From DATKIY01 sp035543875 (lineage in GTDB: Bacteria; Actinomycetota; Actinomycetes; JAHEKZ01): 25,748 bases of DNA. Position 1 is the stretch's first letter. Each line of letters starts with the position of its first letter. The notes below the pieces were generated by a model. It was not told the origin of the DNA. It was given only the letters and a program-made list of their open reading frames with translations, and did no database searches. This document shows, piece after piece, positions 1 to 6,915 of this stretch. Where the stretch lies: assembly GCA_035543875.1 (NCBI GenBank), contig DATKIY010000097.1, forward strand, positions 1-25,748, given 5' to 3'. The position numbers and the translations under genes are program-made.

Positions 1-1
1 G

Positions 2-307
2 GCCGGGTTGAGTGGATGGACGTGGGGCGGCACCGCCTACATCGACCTGCTCTGGGTTCGGGCCGATCTGCGTGGGCGCGGAATGGGCACCCGACTTCTT
101 GACGAAGCGGAGGCAGAGGCAGTGCGTCGGGAATGTACGCACGTGGTGTTGTCCACGCACAGTTTTCAGGCTCCGGCTCTGTACCGCGATCGGGGTTACA
201 CCGAGTTTGGCCGAGTCCAGGACTATCCGCGCGGCCACGCACACCTGCATTTTGTGAAGCAGCTTGCCCCCGAAAACCAGAACTCGAGGTCATCCGATCC
301 CGGCTGA
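2..307 (+). CDS. GNAT-family N-acetyltransferase, 5'-truncated by window edge
   Basis: The reading frame is open from base 2 to the TGA at 305-307, so the N-terminus lies outside the window; the TTG at base 8 is not a convincing start. What remains (about 101 codons) is the C-terminal half of a GNAT fold. The strand-helix of the acetyl-CoA site is visible as the stretch around RADLRGRGMGTRLLDEAE, which carries the R-G-x-G-x-G pyrophosphate loop. It is followed by a THSFQAPALYRDRGYTEFGR segment typical of motif B, where residues after a conserved aromatic finish the fold. Such enzymes transfer acetyl from acetyl-CoA to an amine; the substrate cannot be told from this fragment. It runs in the same direction as the HNH gene 66 bases downstream, but the SOS box between them argues for separate control. 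Confidence 0.85.
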   Translation, partial: AGLSGWTWGGTAYIDLLWVRADLRGRGMGTRLLDEAEAEAVRRECTHVVLSTHSFQAPALYRDRGYTEFGRVQDYPRGHAHLHFVKQLAPENQNSRSSDPG

Positions 308-365
308 AATTATTGGGGATTGGGTCTGTGGATACCGGTTGGACTGTCGGTGGGGTCTGGCAGTA

Positions 366-381
366 TAGAACACATGTTCGA
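366..381 (+). promoter_or_regulatory. LexA (SOS) box covering the start codon of the DUF222/HNH gene
   Basis: The 16-mer TAGAACACATGTTCGA holds the actinobacterial LexA core GAAC-N4-GTTC and differs from TCGAAC-N4-GTTCGA at one outer position. The ATG at 374-376 lies within it. A possible -10 element, TATAGA, sits at 364-369 and partly overlaps the box; the spacing would put transcription start at or next to the ATG, giving a leaderless mRNA. A weak TTGGAC at 339-344 could be the -35, although its 19-base spacing is long. LexA bound here would block both transcription start and promoter opening. Control of 13E12-repeat genes by LexA is known in mycobacteria; that it works here is inferred. 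Confidence 0.8.
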
Positions 382-1936
382 ACTTGAGTGTGTCAGCCCC
401 GGGATGACCGGTTCGGTGACCGTGGCCGATCCGACATCGCTGTCAGGCGAGCAGCTGCGCGCCGGGCTGGCCGGTTTTGAACGTGGCGTCGGTTTCATGC
501 AGGCCGGCCAGTTCGCGTACATGGCGGAGATGGCCCGCCGCGAGGAAGCGTCCTGGGTGGCCGACCCAGTCGATGCGCCGTCGTTTGCGCAGGACCCGTA
601 CGGGTGGCTCGCCGATGAAGTAGCCGTCGAGTTGGGGTTGTCGAAGCTCGCCGCGTCGAACCGGTTCCACCTCGCGGTGGATCTGGCCAGGTTTGTGACC
701 ACGTTGGATGCGTTGCGGGCGGGGGTGATTGATCTGCCGAAGGCGCGGGAGATCATCGAACAGCTGCTGATGTTGGAAGCATCCACACGCGAAGAGCTAG
801 CTCAGTCGTCGGAGTCCGACGAGTCCGCTGAGTCCGATGAATCGCGAAACGTCGCTGAGTTGTCTGCGGAGTTTGTGGCGTTGGTGGTGGGGGTGGAGGC
901 GCGGGCGGTGGAGTTCGCTGGCACGCATACCCGGTCCCAGACGGCGCAGTGGTTGCGCCGGAAACTGATCGGGATTGATCCTGGGTTGGCGGAGGCGCGG
1001 CGGAAGAAGGCGGTCGCGGGTCGGCGGGTGGGTCATTACCCCGGCCCAGATGGGATGAGCCAAGTATTGGCGGATTTACCGGCACCGGATGCGGTCGCGG
1101 TGTGGCGGATGATCGACCAAGTCGCCCACAGCTCCACCTTCACCGCCACCGATGATCCCGATGACAGTGAGCACCGTGCTGATGCTGATGTGGTGGGTGA
1201 CCCGAACGCCGACCCCCCCAGTGCTGACGATCGGTCGATGGATCAGCGGCGGGCGGATGCGTTCGTCGATCTGATCCTGGGCCGGGTCTCCGCCCCTGCT
1301 GGTGATAATCCCGTGGAGGTGCTGGTGACCGTCCCCGCGGCTACGGTTCTGGGGGAGGGGGACGAGCCGGGGGAGGTGGCGGGGTATGGGCCGGTCACCG
1401 GGCAGCAAGCCCGCGACCTCGCCCACCAAGGAGTGAACGGGAAAGCAAATGAGAGCGTGCGGTGGCGGAGAGTGTGGACCGACCCCGACACCGGAGCCGT
1501 GATCGGCGTCGCCAACCGCACCACTGAACCTGACGCACCCCCACCGAGCGAGTCAGTGACATCGTTGACGTCAGTGACGTCAGTGACGTCGGTGACGTCG
1601 GTGTCCGATGAGCCCGAGGACTCCTATCGGCCGTCGGCAGGGTTGACCCGGCTGATCAAAACCCGCGATCAGACGTGCCGGTTCCCGGGGTGCCGACGGT
1701 CAGCGGTCAGCCAAGGCATCGACCTCGATCACACGATCCCGTGGCCGGACGGCCCGACCGTGGCCTGGAACCTAGCGGTGTTATGCCGGTCCCACCATGT
1801 GTTGAAAACCCACTCCGACTGGAAAGTGCAGCAACTAGCGGGTGGGGTGTTGGAATGGACCACCCCGTCCGGGCGGGTGTTTACCACCAAACCCGCCGAC
1901 TACCGATCCGGCGCACCACCAGGCAAAACAAGCTGA
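374..1936 (+). CDS. DUF222 / HNH endonuclease protein (13E12-repeat family)
   Basis: A 520-residue protein with two parts. The N-terminal two thirds is the DUF222 region. The C-terminal HNH nuclease runs from Cys435 (CRFPGC, Cys435 and Cys440 as likely zinc ligands) through Asp450-Leu-Asp452-His453, Asn466, Cys471 and His474-His475. The Cys pairs would hold zinc, and the DH and later His/Asn residues form the metal-dependent nuclease site. I chose ATG 374 over the longer TTG at 320 because the SOS box and a possible -10 abut it, family members often begin MFE, and no ribosome site precedes 320. Acidic Ser-Glu-Ser-Asp repeats (bases about 808-843) and an SVT repeat (1553-1606) mark disordered linkers before the HNH domain. 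The family is multicopy in many actinobacteria and its role is unproven; damage-linked DNA cleavage is a reasonable inference. Confidence 0.88.
   Translation: MFELECVSPGMTGSVTVADPTSLSGEQLRAGLAGFERGVGFMQAGQFAYMAEMARREEASWVADPVDAPSFAQDPYGWLADEVAVELGLSKLAASNRFHLAVDLARFVTTLDALRAGVIDLPKAREIIEQLLMLEASTREELAQSSESDESAESDESRNVAELSAEFVALVVGVEARAVEFAGTHTRSQTAQWLRRKLIGIDPGLAEARRKKAVAGRRVGHYPGPDGMSQVLADLPAPDAVAVWRMIDQVAHSSTFTATDDPDDSEHRADADVVGDPNADPPSADDRSMDQRRADAFVDLILGRVSAPAGDNPVEVLVTVPAATVLGEGDEPGEVAGYGPVTGQQARDLAHQGVNGKANESVRWRRVWTDPDTGAVIGVANRTTEPDAPPPSESVTSLTSVTSVTSVTSVSDEPEDSYRPSAGLTRLIKTRDQTCRFPGCRRSAVSQGIDLDHTIPWPDGPTVAWNLAVLCRSHHVLKTHSDWKVQQLAGGVLEWTTPSGRVFTTKPADYRSGAPPGKTS
1553..1606 (+). repeat. 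In-frame 9-base tandem repeat (six units) in the HNH gene
   Basis: Six consecutive 9-base units of the form TCAGTGACG, with small changes in the first, second, fifth and sixth. Each encodes Ser-Val/Leu-Thr, residues 394-411 of the DUF222/HNH protein. Units three and four are identical, a sign of recent duplication. The unit is a multiple of three, so copy-number change would alter linker length without breaking the frame. Confidence 0.85.
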
Positions 1937-1965
1937 TTCATTTCTTGGTACTTGGCTCGTGAACG

Positions 1966-2730
1966 TCACGCAAATGCATGCGAGTACGCCGCCTCAAGCA
2001 GCTCGAGAAACTCGACGCGCTCGGCAGCCGACAAAACTCCGTATGGCACGGCAACGAGCTCGTCGGTGAGCCTTTCGACGCGCTGTAAACGCTCGCGGTC
2101 TGCGTCAGTGACCTCTGGATAGGGCGGCTGCCAACCATATTCCGCTGCGTTGGCGGCCCCGCCTTCGTTGGTCAGAATTGCGATCAGGGGATTCATCTGC
2201 AGCGCCACCAGCGCGACGCCGTGACACGCGCCACGATGCTCACGTAGTAGTTGAAATACGTGAACCAGTCGAGCAGGGTCATCTGCAGGTTGCGGAAGTA
2301 CCCGCCACCCAGCGAACAACGGCAACCCTGGCAGGTCAACGGCGTCGACGATTCGTTGTGATAAATCGATGAGACGCACCGAGCCCTCGAAGCCAGACAT
2401 CCGCGTCCGCCCCCAGCTGTGACACAGAGCGACATAGTGCTGGACCGCCTCGGCTGGCGTCATGACCCGACGCGCGGCCTCCCACTCGGATCGGACGCGC
2501 GCAGCAGGAAAGGCATAAGCCGCTGCTGCCACAACGTCCGGATCGACATCGCTCAACACGCCATGGCGGCCCAGGAAGTACAACTGCCAATCATGAAGTC
2601 CGAGTGCCTCAGTGGCAGCCTCCTCCGCGGGATCTGTCATCCAGGCACCGCCCAGACTCCCGATCGGCCCTTTGGCGGCGACCGCCACTCGGAGCAGGTC
2701 CGGGTCAACATCACTTGGATTGGATGTCAC
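1966..2730 (-). CDS. SCO6745-like conserved actinobacterial protein
   Basis: A 254-residue soluble protein. The reading frame can extend upstream to 2916, but that part lies inside dapF. The GTG at 2730 overlaps the dapF stop as GTGA, a usual coupling arrangement, and gives a sensible N-terminus (VTSNPSDVDPDLLRVAV). It resembles the family annotated as SCO6745, with segments such as LHDWQLYFLGRHGVLSDVD (aromatic, then GR-GVL-D-D), VVAAAAYAFPAARVRSEWE and ALCHSWGRTRM. No known catalytic motif, signal peptide or membrane segment is visible, and the family function is not known to me. It is last in the miaB-miaA-dapF cluster, where many relatives have hflX or other genes instead. Family placement is from memory of motif style, hence the moderate confidence; coding status is sure. 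Confidence 0.62.
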   Translation of the reverse strand: MTSNPSDVDPDLLRVAVAAKGPIGSLGGAWMTDPAEEAATEALGLHDWQLYFLGRHGVLSDVDPDVVAAAAYAFPAARVRSEWEAARRVMTPAEAVQHYVALCHSWGRTRMSGFEGSVRLIDLSQRIVDAVDLPGLPLFAGWRVLPQPADDPARLVHVFQLLREHRGACHGVALVALQMNPLIAILTNEGGAANAAEYGWQPPYPEVTDADRERLQRVERLTDELVAVPYGVLSAAERVEFLELLEAAYSHAFA

Positions 2731-3587
2731 ACGTTGTCCTTCCACCACTGAGGGTCGATGAATCCTTGCGCAACCATCTGAGTCGGGCCGGCGAGCAACC
2801 AGTGCCCATCTACTCGCTGAGTCGCCTTTAATCGACCGCCAGGTACGTCGACGGTTACCGCAGCGTCGACAGCTGCCGTGGGAAAGCGCTGCCGATATGC
2901 CCACGCCACCGCACAAGCTCCAGTTCCGCAGGAGCGGGTTTCCCCGACCCCACGTTCGAACACGCGAAACTCGACATGGTTTTCCGCAACAACCGCGGCA
3001 AACTCGACATTGACTCCGTCAGGAAAAAGTTCAGCTGGCGTCACGAGAGGCGGTTCAACCAAAGAACCCGCGTCAAATACTGAGTCGACGAAAGCCACTG
3101 CATGTGGGTTAGGAAACCAAACAGGGATAGCAGGCCATTGCGCTCCCCCGACGGCAACCAGCGGAGCAGCGTCGATGCCGGCAGGAATAGCAGGACCCAT
3201 GTCAACGGAAATTTCGTCCCCCGTGACCGTCACCGCGCGCGGACCGCCGCGCGTCGCGATGGAGAATTCACTCCCCGTCTCCAATCCCCTGTCGGCAAGG
3301 ACTCGCGCAAATACCCGAACACCGTTCCCGCACATTTCGGCCATCGAACCGTCGGCATTTCGGTAGTCCATAAACCACTCGGTCGTGTCCCGTTGGTTTT
3401 GAACTTCCCCCGACAACTCGGTGGGCACGACTCGCAGCACGCCGTCAGCGCCCAGCCCGCGGTGACGATCACAAAGGGCGCGCACCCTCGCAGGAGTGAG
3501 GTCGACTACGGCTTCGCGATCGAAGAGCACCACAAAGTCGTTCTCGGTTCCGTGTCCTTTGACGAACTCCGGGGCCTGGTCGATCAC
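2727..3587 (-). CDS. dapF: Diaminopimelate epimerase
   Basis: A 286-residue cytoplasmic enzyme that turns LL-diaminopimelate into the meso form, the last step before lysine and the cross-linking residue of peptidoglycan. The start is GTG 3587, giving MIDQAPEFVKGHGTENDF, the usual actinobacterial opening. Both catalytic cysteines are present in their motifs: Cys86 in NADGSMAEMCGNG and Cys220 in GETRSCGTGA. These act as the paired base and acid of this cofactor-free epimerase. Asn160 in the WFPNPHAV stretch matches the substrate-binding loop. Length is normal. The gene begins 9 bases after miaA ends and its stop overlaps the start of the SCO6745-like gene, so all three are probably on one transcript. 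Confidence 0.97.
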   Translation of the reverse strand: MIDQAPEFVKGHGTENDFVVLFDREAVVDLTPARVRALCDRHRGLGADGVLRVVPTELSGEVQNQRDTTEWFMDYRNADGSMAEMCGNGVRVFARVLADRGLETGSEFSIATRGGPRAVTVTGDEISVDMGPAIPAGIDAAPLVAVGGAQWPAIPVWFPNPHAVAFVDSVFDAGSLVEPPLVTPAELFPDGVNVEFAAVVAENHVEFRVFERGVGETRSCGTGACAVAWAYRQRFPTAAVDAAVTVDVPGGRLKATQRVDGHWLLAGPTQMVAQGFIDPQWWKDNV

Positions 3588-3596
3588 GAGCCGAGC

Positions 3597-4502
3597 CTAG
3601 CGGCGGGTCGCAGCCACAGCCGATACTGCCAAATCGACGAGGTCAGAACTGTCGTACGGCAACCAAGCGACCCGGGGGTCGCGGCGAAACCACGACTCCT
3701 GACGCCGGGCAAAGCGCTTAGTCGCCTGCACCGTGCGCTCCATCGCCTGTTTTTCACTGATCTCCCCGTCCAGCCAGCTCAAAACCTGGGCGTAACCAAG
3801 CGCCTGGCGTGCAGTCACGCCTTCTCGCAAGCCCTTCGCCACCAATCCCTCCACTTCAGCGGTCAGACCGCCTGACCACATGCGATCTACGCGGAGGCTG
3901 ATCCGGTCGTCCATGTCGGCCCTCGGAATCTGCATTCCAATCAGCACCCGTCCCGCAGTATCCAACTCCCGTGGCAACTCGGCCTTGAAGGTCCCCTGCA
4001 GGTTGATCACCTCAAGGGCTCGCACGATGCGTCGCCCATTCGTCGGAAGGATGGCGCTGGCCGCAGATGGGTCGAGCAGCAACAGGCGCTCATACAGCGC
4101 TTTCGGACCGACTCGTTCCAACTCCGCGTTGAGTGCCTCGCGAATCGCAGGGTCAGTACCCGGAATCGTCCATCGGTCCACCACCGACTGCACGTACATC
4201 CCAGAGCCACCAACAAGAATTGGCACGGCGCCACGCGACTGGACATCGGTGACAACTTCAAGGGCAAGTTGTTGAAACTCTGCGAGCGTCGCCGTCTTGG
4301 TGACCGGCCATACACTCAACAGGTGGTGACGAATACCGCGTTGTTCAACGTCAGTCAGCTTCGCGGTTCCGATGTTCATGCCTTCGTACAACTGCATGGA
4401 GTCGGCATTGATGATCTCGCCACCAACAGCCATCGCCAGCGAAATTGCCAACTCCGACTTCCCTGACGCCGTTGGTCCGACGATGGCAACCAACGAGGTC
4501 AT
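3597..4502 (-). CDS. miaA: tRNA dimethylallyltransferase
   Basis: A 301-residue enzyme that adds a dimethylallyl group to N6 of adenosine 37 in tRNAs reading UNN codons. The start is ATG 4502, which overlaps the stop of the upstream gene as ATGA; a longer reading from 4517 adds five residues that fall in the neighbour. Motifs seen: P-loop GPTASGKS (residues 9-16), DSMQLYEGMNIGTAK (34-48) with the catalytic Asp, GGSGMYV (98-104), RRIVRALE (157-164), and the tRNA-binding TKRFARRQESWFRRDPR near residue 270. Its product is the substrate for MiaB, encoded two genes upstream in the same likely operon, so both steps of the A37 modification are made together. Confidence 0.97.
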   Translation of the reverse strand: MTSLVAIVGPTASGKSELAISLAMAVGGEIINADSMQLYEGMNIGTAKLTDVEQRGIRHHLLSVWPVTKTATLAEFQQLALEVVTDVQSRGAVPILVGGSGMYVQSVVDRWTIPGTDPAIREALNAELERVGPKALYERLLLLDPSAASAILPTNGRRIVRALEVINLQGTFKAELPRELDTAGRVLIGMQIPRADMDDRISLRVDRMWSGGLTAEVEGLVAKGLREGVTARQALGYAQVLSWLDGEISEKQAMERTVQATKRFARRQESWFRRDPRVAWLPYDSSDLVDLAVSAVAATRR

Positions 4503-5239
4503 GCCGCGGCCACCCACGTCGCAACCAGGTACGCCACGCCGTAAGGCGCTAGGTCGGCCCGCACACTTGCTTTGACTGAATGCTCGGTGAAGCCGCCAAC
4601 CATGGTCTGCCAGACACCACGACCACTCGCGCCGTATTGCTCACCGTCAAGCTCGCGCAGGGCTAACAACGCCTGTCGATCGCCAGACGCAAATGCAGCA
4701 GTCACTGATCCTTGCCATTGTTCGGCGCCCGACACGATGTACATCGGGGACCGGCGTGACAGAGCAGCGCTACCGTCTCCCACGGCCAGAACCGCAACTC
4801 TCGGCGCAACGGTGGACAGCGTTTGGCCGTATTCCTCGGCTTCACGACAGGTGATTGAGAAGGGCTGTATGAGCCCGACGAGTGGCAGCTGCACTTCCGC
4901 CTCCTGCAATAACCAAGCAGCGATCGTCAGGGACAGCGGAAGGTTGGTCTGAGCGGGCAGCCGCCCCAGCAGCTCAGGCAACGCACTGTGTCGTTGGCCG
5001 GGCAACGCGACGTCAGTCGGGTCCCCGTAGCCGCGCATCGTTCCCTTCGCACCGGGATATGCGACGGCAGCCGTATCCCCACCACCCACAACGACTAAGA
5101 CGTCCGGCTCGCTTTGTTGCAGGACGTCAATCGCCTCCCAGCAATGCGCTCGAAGCTCATCGAGTTCATGCGCTGCACCAGCGGCGACGGATGGGATCAA
5201 GAGCGGTGCACTCGGCACGACGGCGGCGGCAACCAGCAT
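4499..5239 (-). CDS. Class III extradiol dioxygenase subunit B-like protein (Rv2728c-like)
   Basis: A 246-residue protein of the type found between miaB and miaA in many actinobacteria. It starts MLVAAAVVPSAPLLIPSVAAGAAHELDEL and continues with a VLVVVGGGDTAAVAYP stretch, which fits the fold of LigB-like dioxygenases and MEMO-type proteins. The position where true dioxygenases carry a metal-binding histidine (P-H-x-P) reads PSAP here, so iron binding and dioxygenase activity are doubtful. The ATG at 5239 is the only good start and lies 30 bases after miaB ends. The stop overlaps miaA. The constant placement next to the mia genes hints at a linked role, but no function is established to my knowledge. 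Confidence 0.8.
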   Translation of the reverse strand: MLVAAAVVPSAPLLIPSVAAGAAHELDELRAHCWEAIDVLQQSEPDVLVVVGGGDTAAVAYPGAKGTMRGYGDPTDVALPGQRHSALPELLGRLPAQTNLPLSLTIAAWLLQEAEVQLPLVGLIQPFSITCREAEEYGQTLSTVAPRVAVLAVGDGSAALSRRSPMYIVSGAEQWQGSVTAAFASGDRQALLALRELDGEQYGASGRGVWQTMVGGFTEHSVKASVRADLAPYGVAYLVATWVAAA

Positions 5240-5269
5240 TGAAGCAACGTACCGAGCGGGCGACGGTAC

Positions 5270-6748
5270 TCAGCGACCGGGAAGGACGGGGATACCTAAC
5301 GCAACCAGCCCGACAGAATCCCCTGCGGCAGCAGGAGCAGCGCCAGGAAGTCGAGCCTCCCATGCATCTCCTGCCCTGGTTCGTCGAACCGGCACAGTCG
5401 GAGCGGCGGCAACGAGGTGGTACGGCGCGGCATAGGTCACAGCAACATTCACCAGGTCTCCCGGCCTGGGCTCACCTAGGTCCATGTCCGGGGCATCGAA
5501 ATGAACGAGTCGGTTGTCCGCGGCCCGCCCGCTGAGCCGACCCGTCGAGTAGTCCTTGCGTCCCTCGCCTTCGGCGACGAGCACCTCAAGACTGCGACCG
5601 ATCTGCTTCTTGTTCTCTGACCAGGCAATGTCATTGGCGAGCGTCACCAGGCGGTCGTAACGATCCTGCACCACGTCCTTCGGCACCTGCCCTGGCATGT
5701 CAGCTGCCGGGGTCCCGGGGCGCTTCGAGTACTGGAATGTGAACGCACCCGCGAACCGCGCTTGCTCGACGACATCCAGCGTTTGCTGGAAGTCAGCTTC
5801 GGTCTCGCCAGGGAACCCAACAATGATGTCAGTGGTGATGGCCGCATCCGGGATAGCAGCTCGCACTCGTTCAATGATGCCGAGGTACTTTTCCTGACGA
5901 TACGAGCGCCGCATCGCCTTCAGCACCCCGTCCGAACCCGACTGCAACGGCATGTGCAACTGAGGCATCACGTTGTGCGTCTCGGCCATGGCAGCGATGA
6001 CATCGTCAGTAAAGTCGCGTGGATGGGGACTAGTGAACCGAACACGTTCTAGCCCATCGATGTCACCGCACGCGCGCAACAACTTGCCAAACGCCTGCTT
6101 GTCACCGAACTCCACTCCATACGAGTTCACGTTCTGACCCAGCAGCGTGACTTCCAGCACGCCTTCTGCAACCAACGCCTCAATTTCGGCGGTGATTTCG
6201 CTCGGATGCCGGTCCTTTTCGCCACCTCGAAGAGCAGGGACAATGCAGAAGGTGCAACTGTTGTTGCAACCGACGCTCACCGATACCCATGCAGCGTATG
6301 CCGACTCCCGGCGGGTCGGCAGTGTCGAGGGAAACACCTCGAGCGACTCCAGGATCTCAACCTGAGCTTCTTCGGCAATCCGCGCTCGCTCAAGCAGTAC
6401 CGGCAACGCGCCAAGATTGTGCGTGCCAAAGACGACGTCTACCCAAGGTGCCCGCCGAGTGATCTCGCTGCGGTCCTTCTGCGCAAGGCAACCGCCCACC
6501 GCGATCTGCATTCCGGGGTTCTGCGTTTTGGTCGGGGCGAGCCGTCCGAGATTTCCATAGAGTCGGTTGTCGGCATTCTCCCGAACCGCACACGTGTTGA
6601 ACACCACGACGTCAGGCGTAGCTTCTGGAGCCACTTTGACGTAGCCAGCCGCTTCCAACGATCCGGCAAGCCGCTCGGAGTCGTGGGCGTTCATCTGGCA
6701 CCCATACGTCCGAATCTCGTAGGTACGGGCGGCCAGGGCAGATGTCAC
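5270..6748 (-). CDS. miaB: tRNA-2-methylthio-N6-dimethylallyladenosine synthase
   Basis: A 492-residue radical SAM methylthiotransferase that converts i6A37 to ms2i6A37 in tRNA. Counting from GTG 6748, the first cluster cysteines are Cys16 (YGCQMN), Cys53 (NTCAVRENAD) and Cys87 (GGCLAQ). The radical SAM set is Cys161, Cys165 and Cys168 in GCNNSCTFCIVPALRG. A TRAM RNA-binding domain follows at about 380-450, then an Ala/Pro-rich tail common in actinobacteria. A TTG at 6757 would add three residues; GTG 6748 is preferred because VTSALAARTYEIRTYG is the usual length. A possible -10 (TATTCT at 6757-6762, minus strand) would put transcription start almost at this GTG, so the mRNA may be leaderless; no ribosome site is seen. 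First gene of the mia-dapF operon. Confidence 0.96.
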   Translation of the reverse strand: MTSALAARTYEIRTYGCQMNAHDSERLAGSLEAAGYVKVAPEATPDVVVFNTCAVRENADNRLYGNLGRLAPTKTQNPGMQIAVGGCLAQKDRSEITRRAPWVDVVFGTHNLGALPVLLERARIAEEAQVEILESLEVFPSTLPTRRESAYAAWVSVSVGCNNSCTFCIVPALRGGEKDRHPSEITAEIEALVAEGVLEVTLLGQNVNSYGVEFGDKQAFGKLLRACGDIDGLERVRFTSPHPRDFTDDVIAAMAETHNVMPQLHMPLQSGSDGVLKAMRRSYRQEKYLGIIERVRAAIPDAAITTDIIVGFPGETEADFQQTLDVVEQARFAGAFTFQYSKRPGTPAADMPGQVPKDVVQDRYDRLVTLANDIAWSENKKQIGRSLEVLVAEGEGRKDYSTGRLSGRAADNRLVHFDAPDMDLGEPRPGDLVNVAVTYAAPYHLVAAAPTVPVRRTRAGDAWEARLPGAAPAAAGDSVGLVALGIPVLPGR

Positions 6749-6915
6749 AAAGGTCAAGAATAGGCCAGCGGTTCATGACTCCCTAACCGATCATCGACCC
6801 TGGGAGAGCCAATCGGCGGCGAGACGGTACGGTCCTGCGCAATGCCGCGGAGTCGGGGGCGTTCACGCTTGCTCGCGCCGCGGTTCACCACGCTCCAGAA
6901 CCCGGAAGGATCCAC

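Noticed and set aside
320..373. Longer start (TTG 320) of the HNH gene
   Set aside because: No ribosome site, and the SOS box and possible -10 point to ATG 374.
2731..2916. N-terminal extension of the SCO6745-like protein
   Set aside because: It falls inside dapF, and the GTG at 2730 overlaps the dapF stop in the usual way.
6040..6049. GAACACGTTC, resembling a LexA site
   Set aside because: The centre has two bases rather than four, and it is inside miaB.
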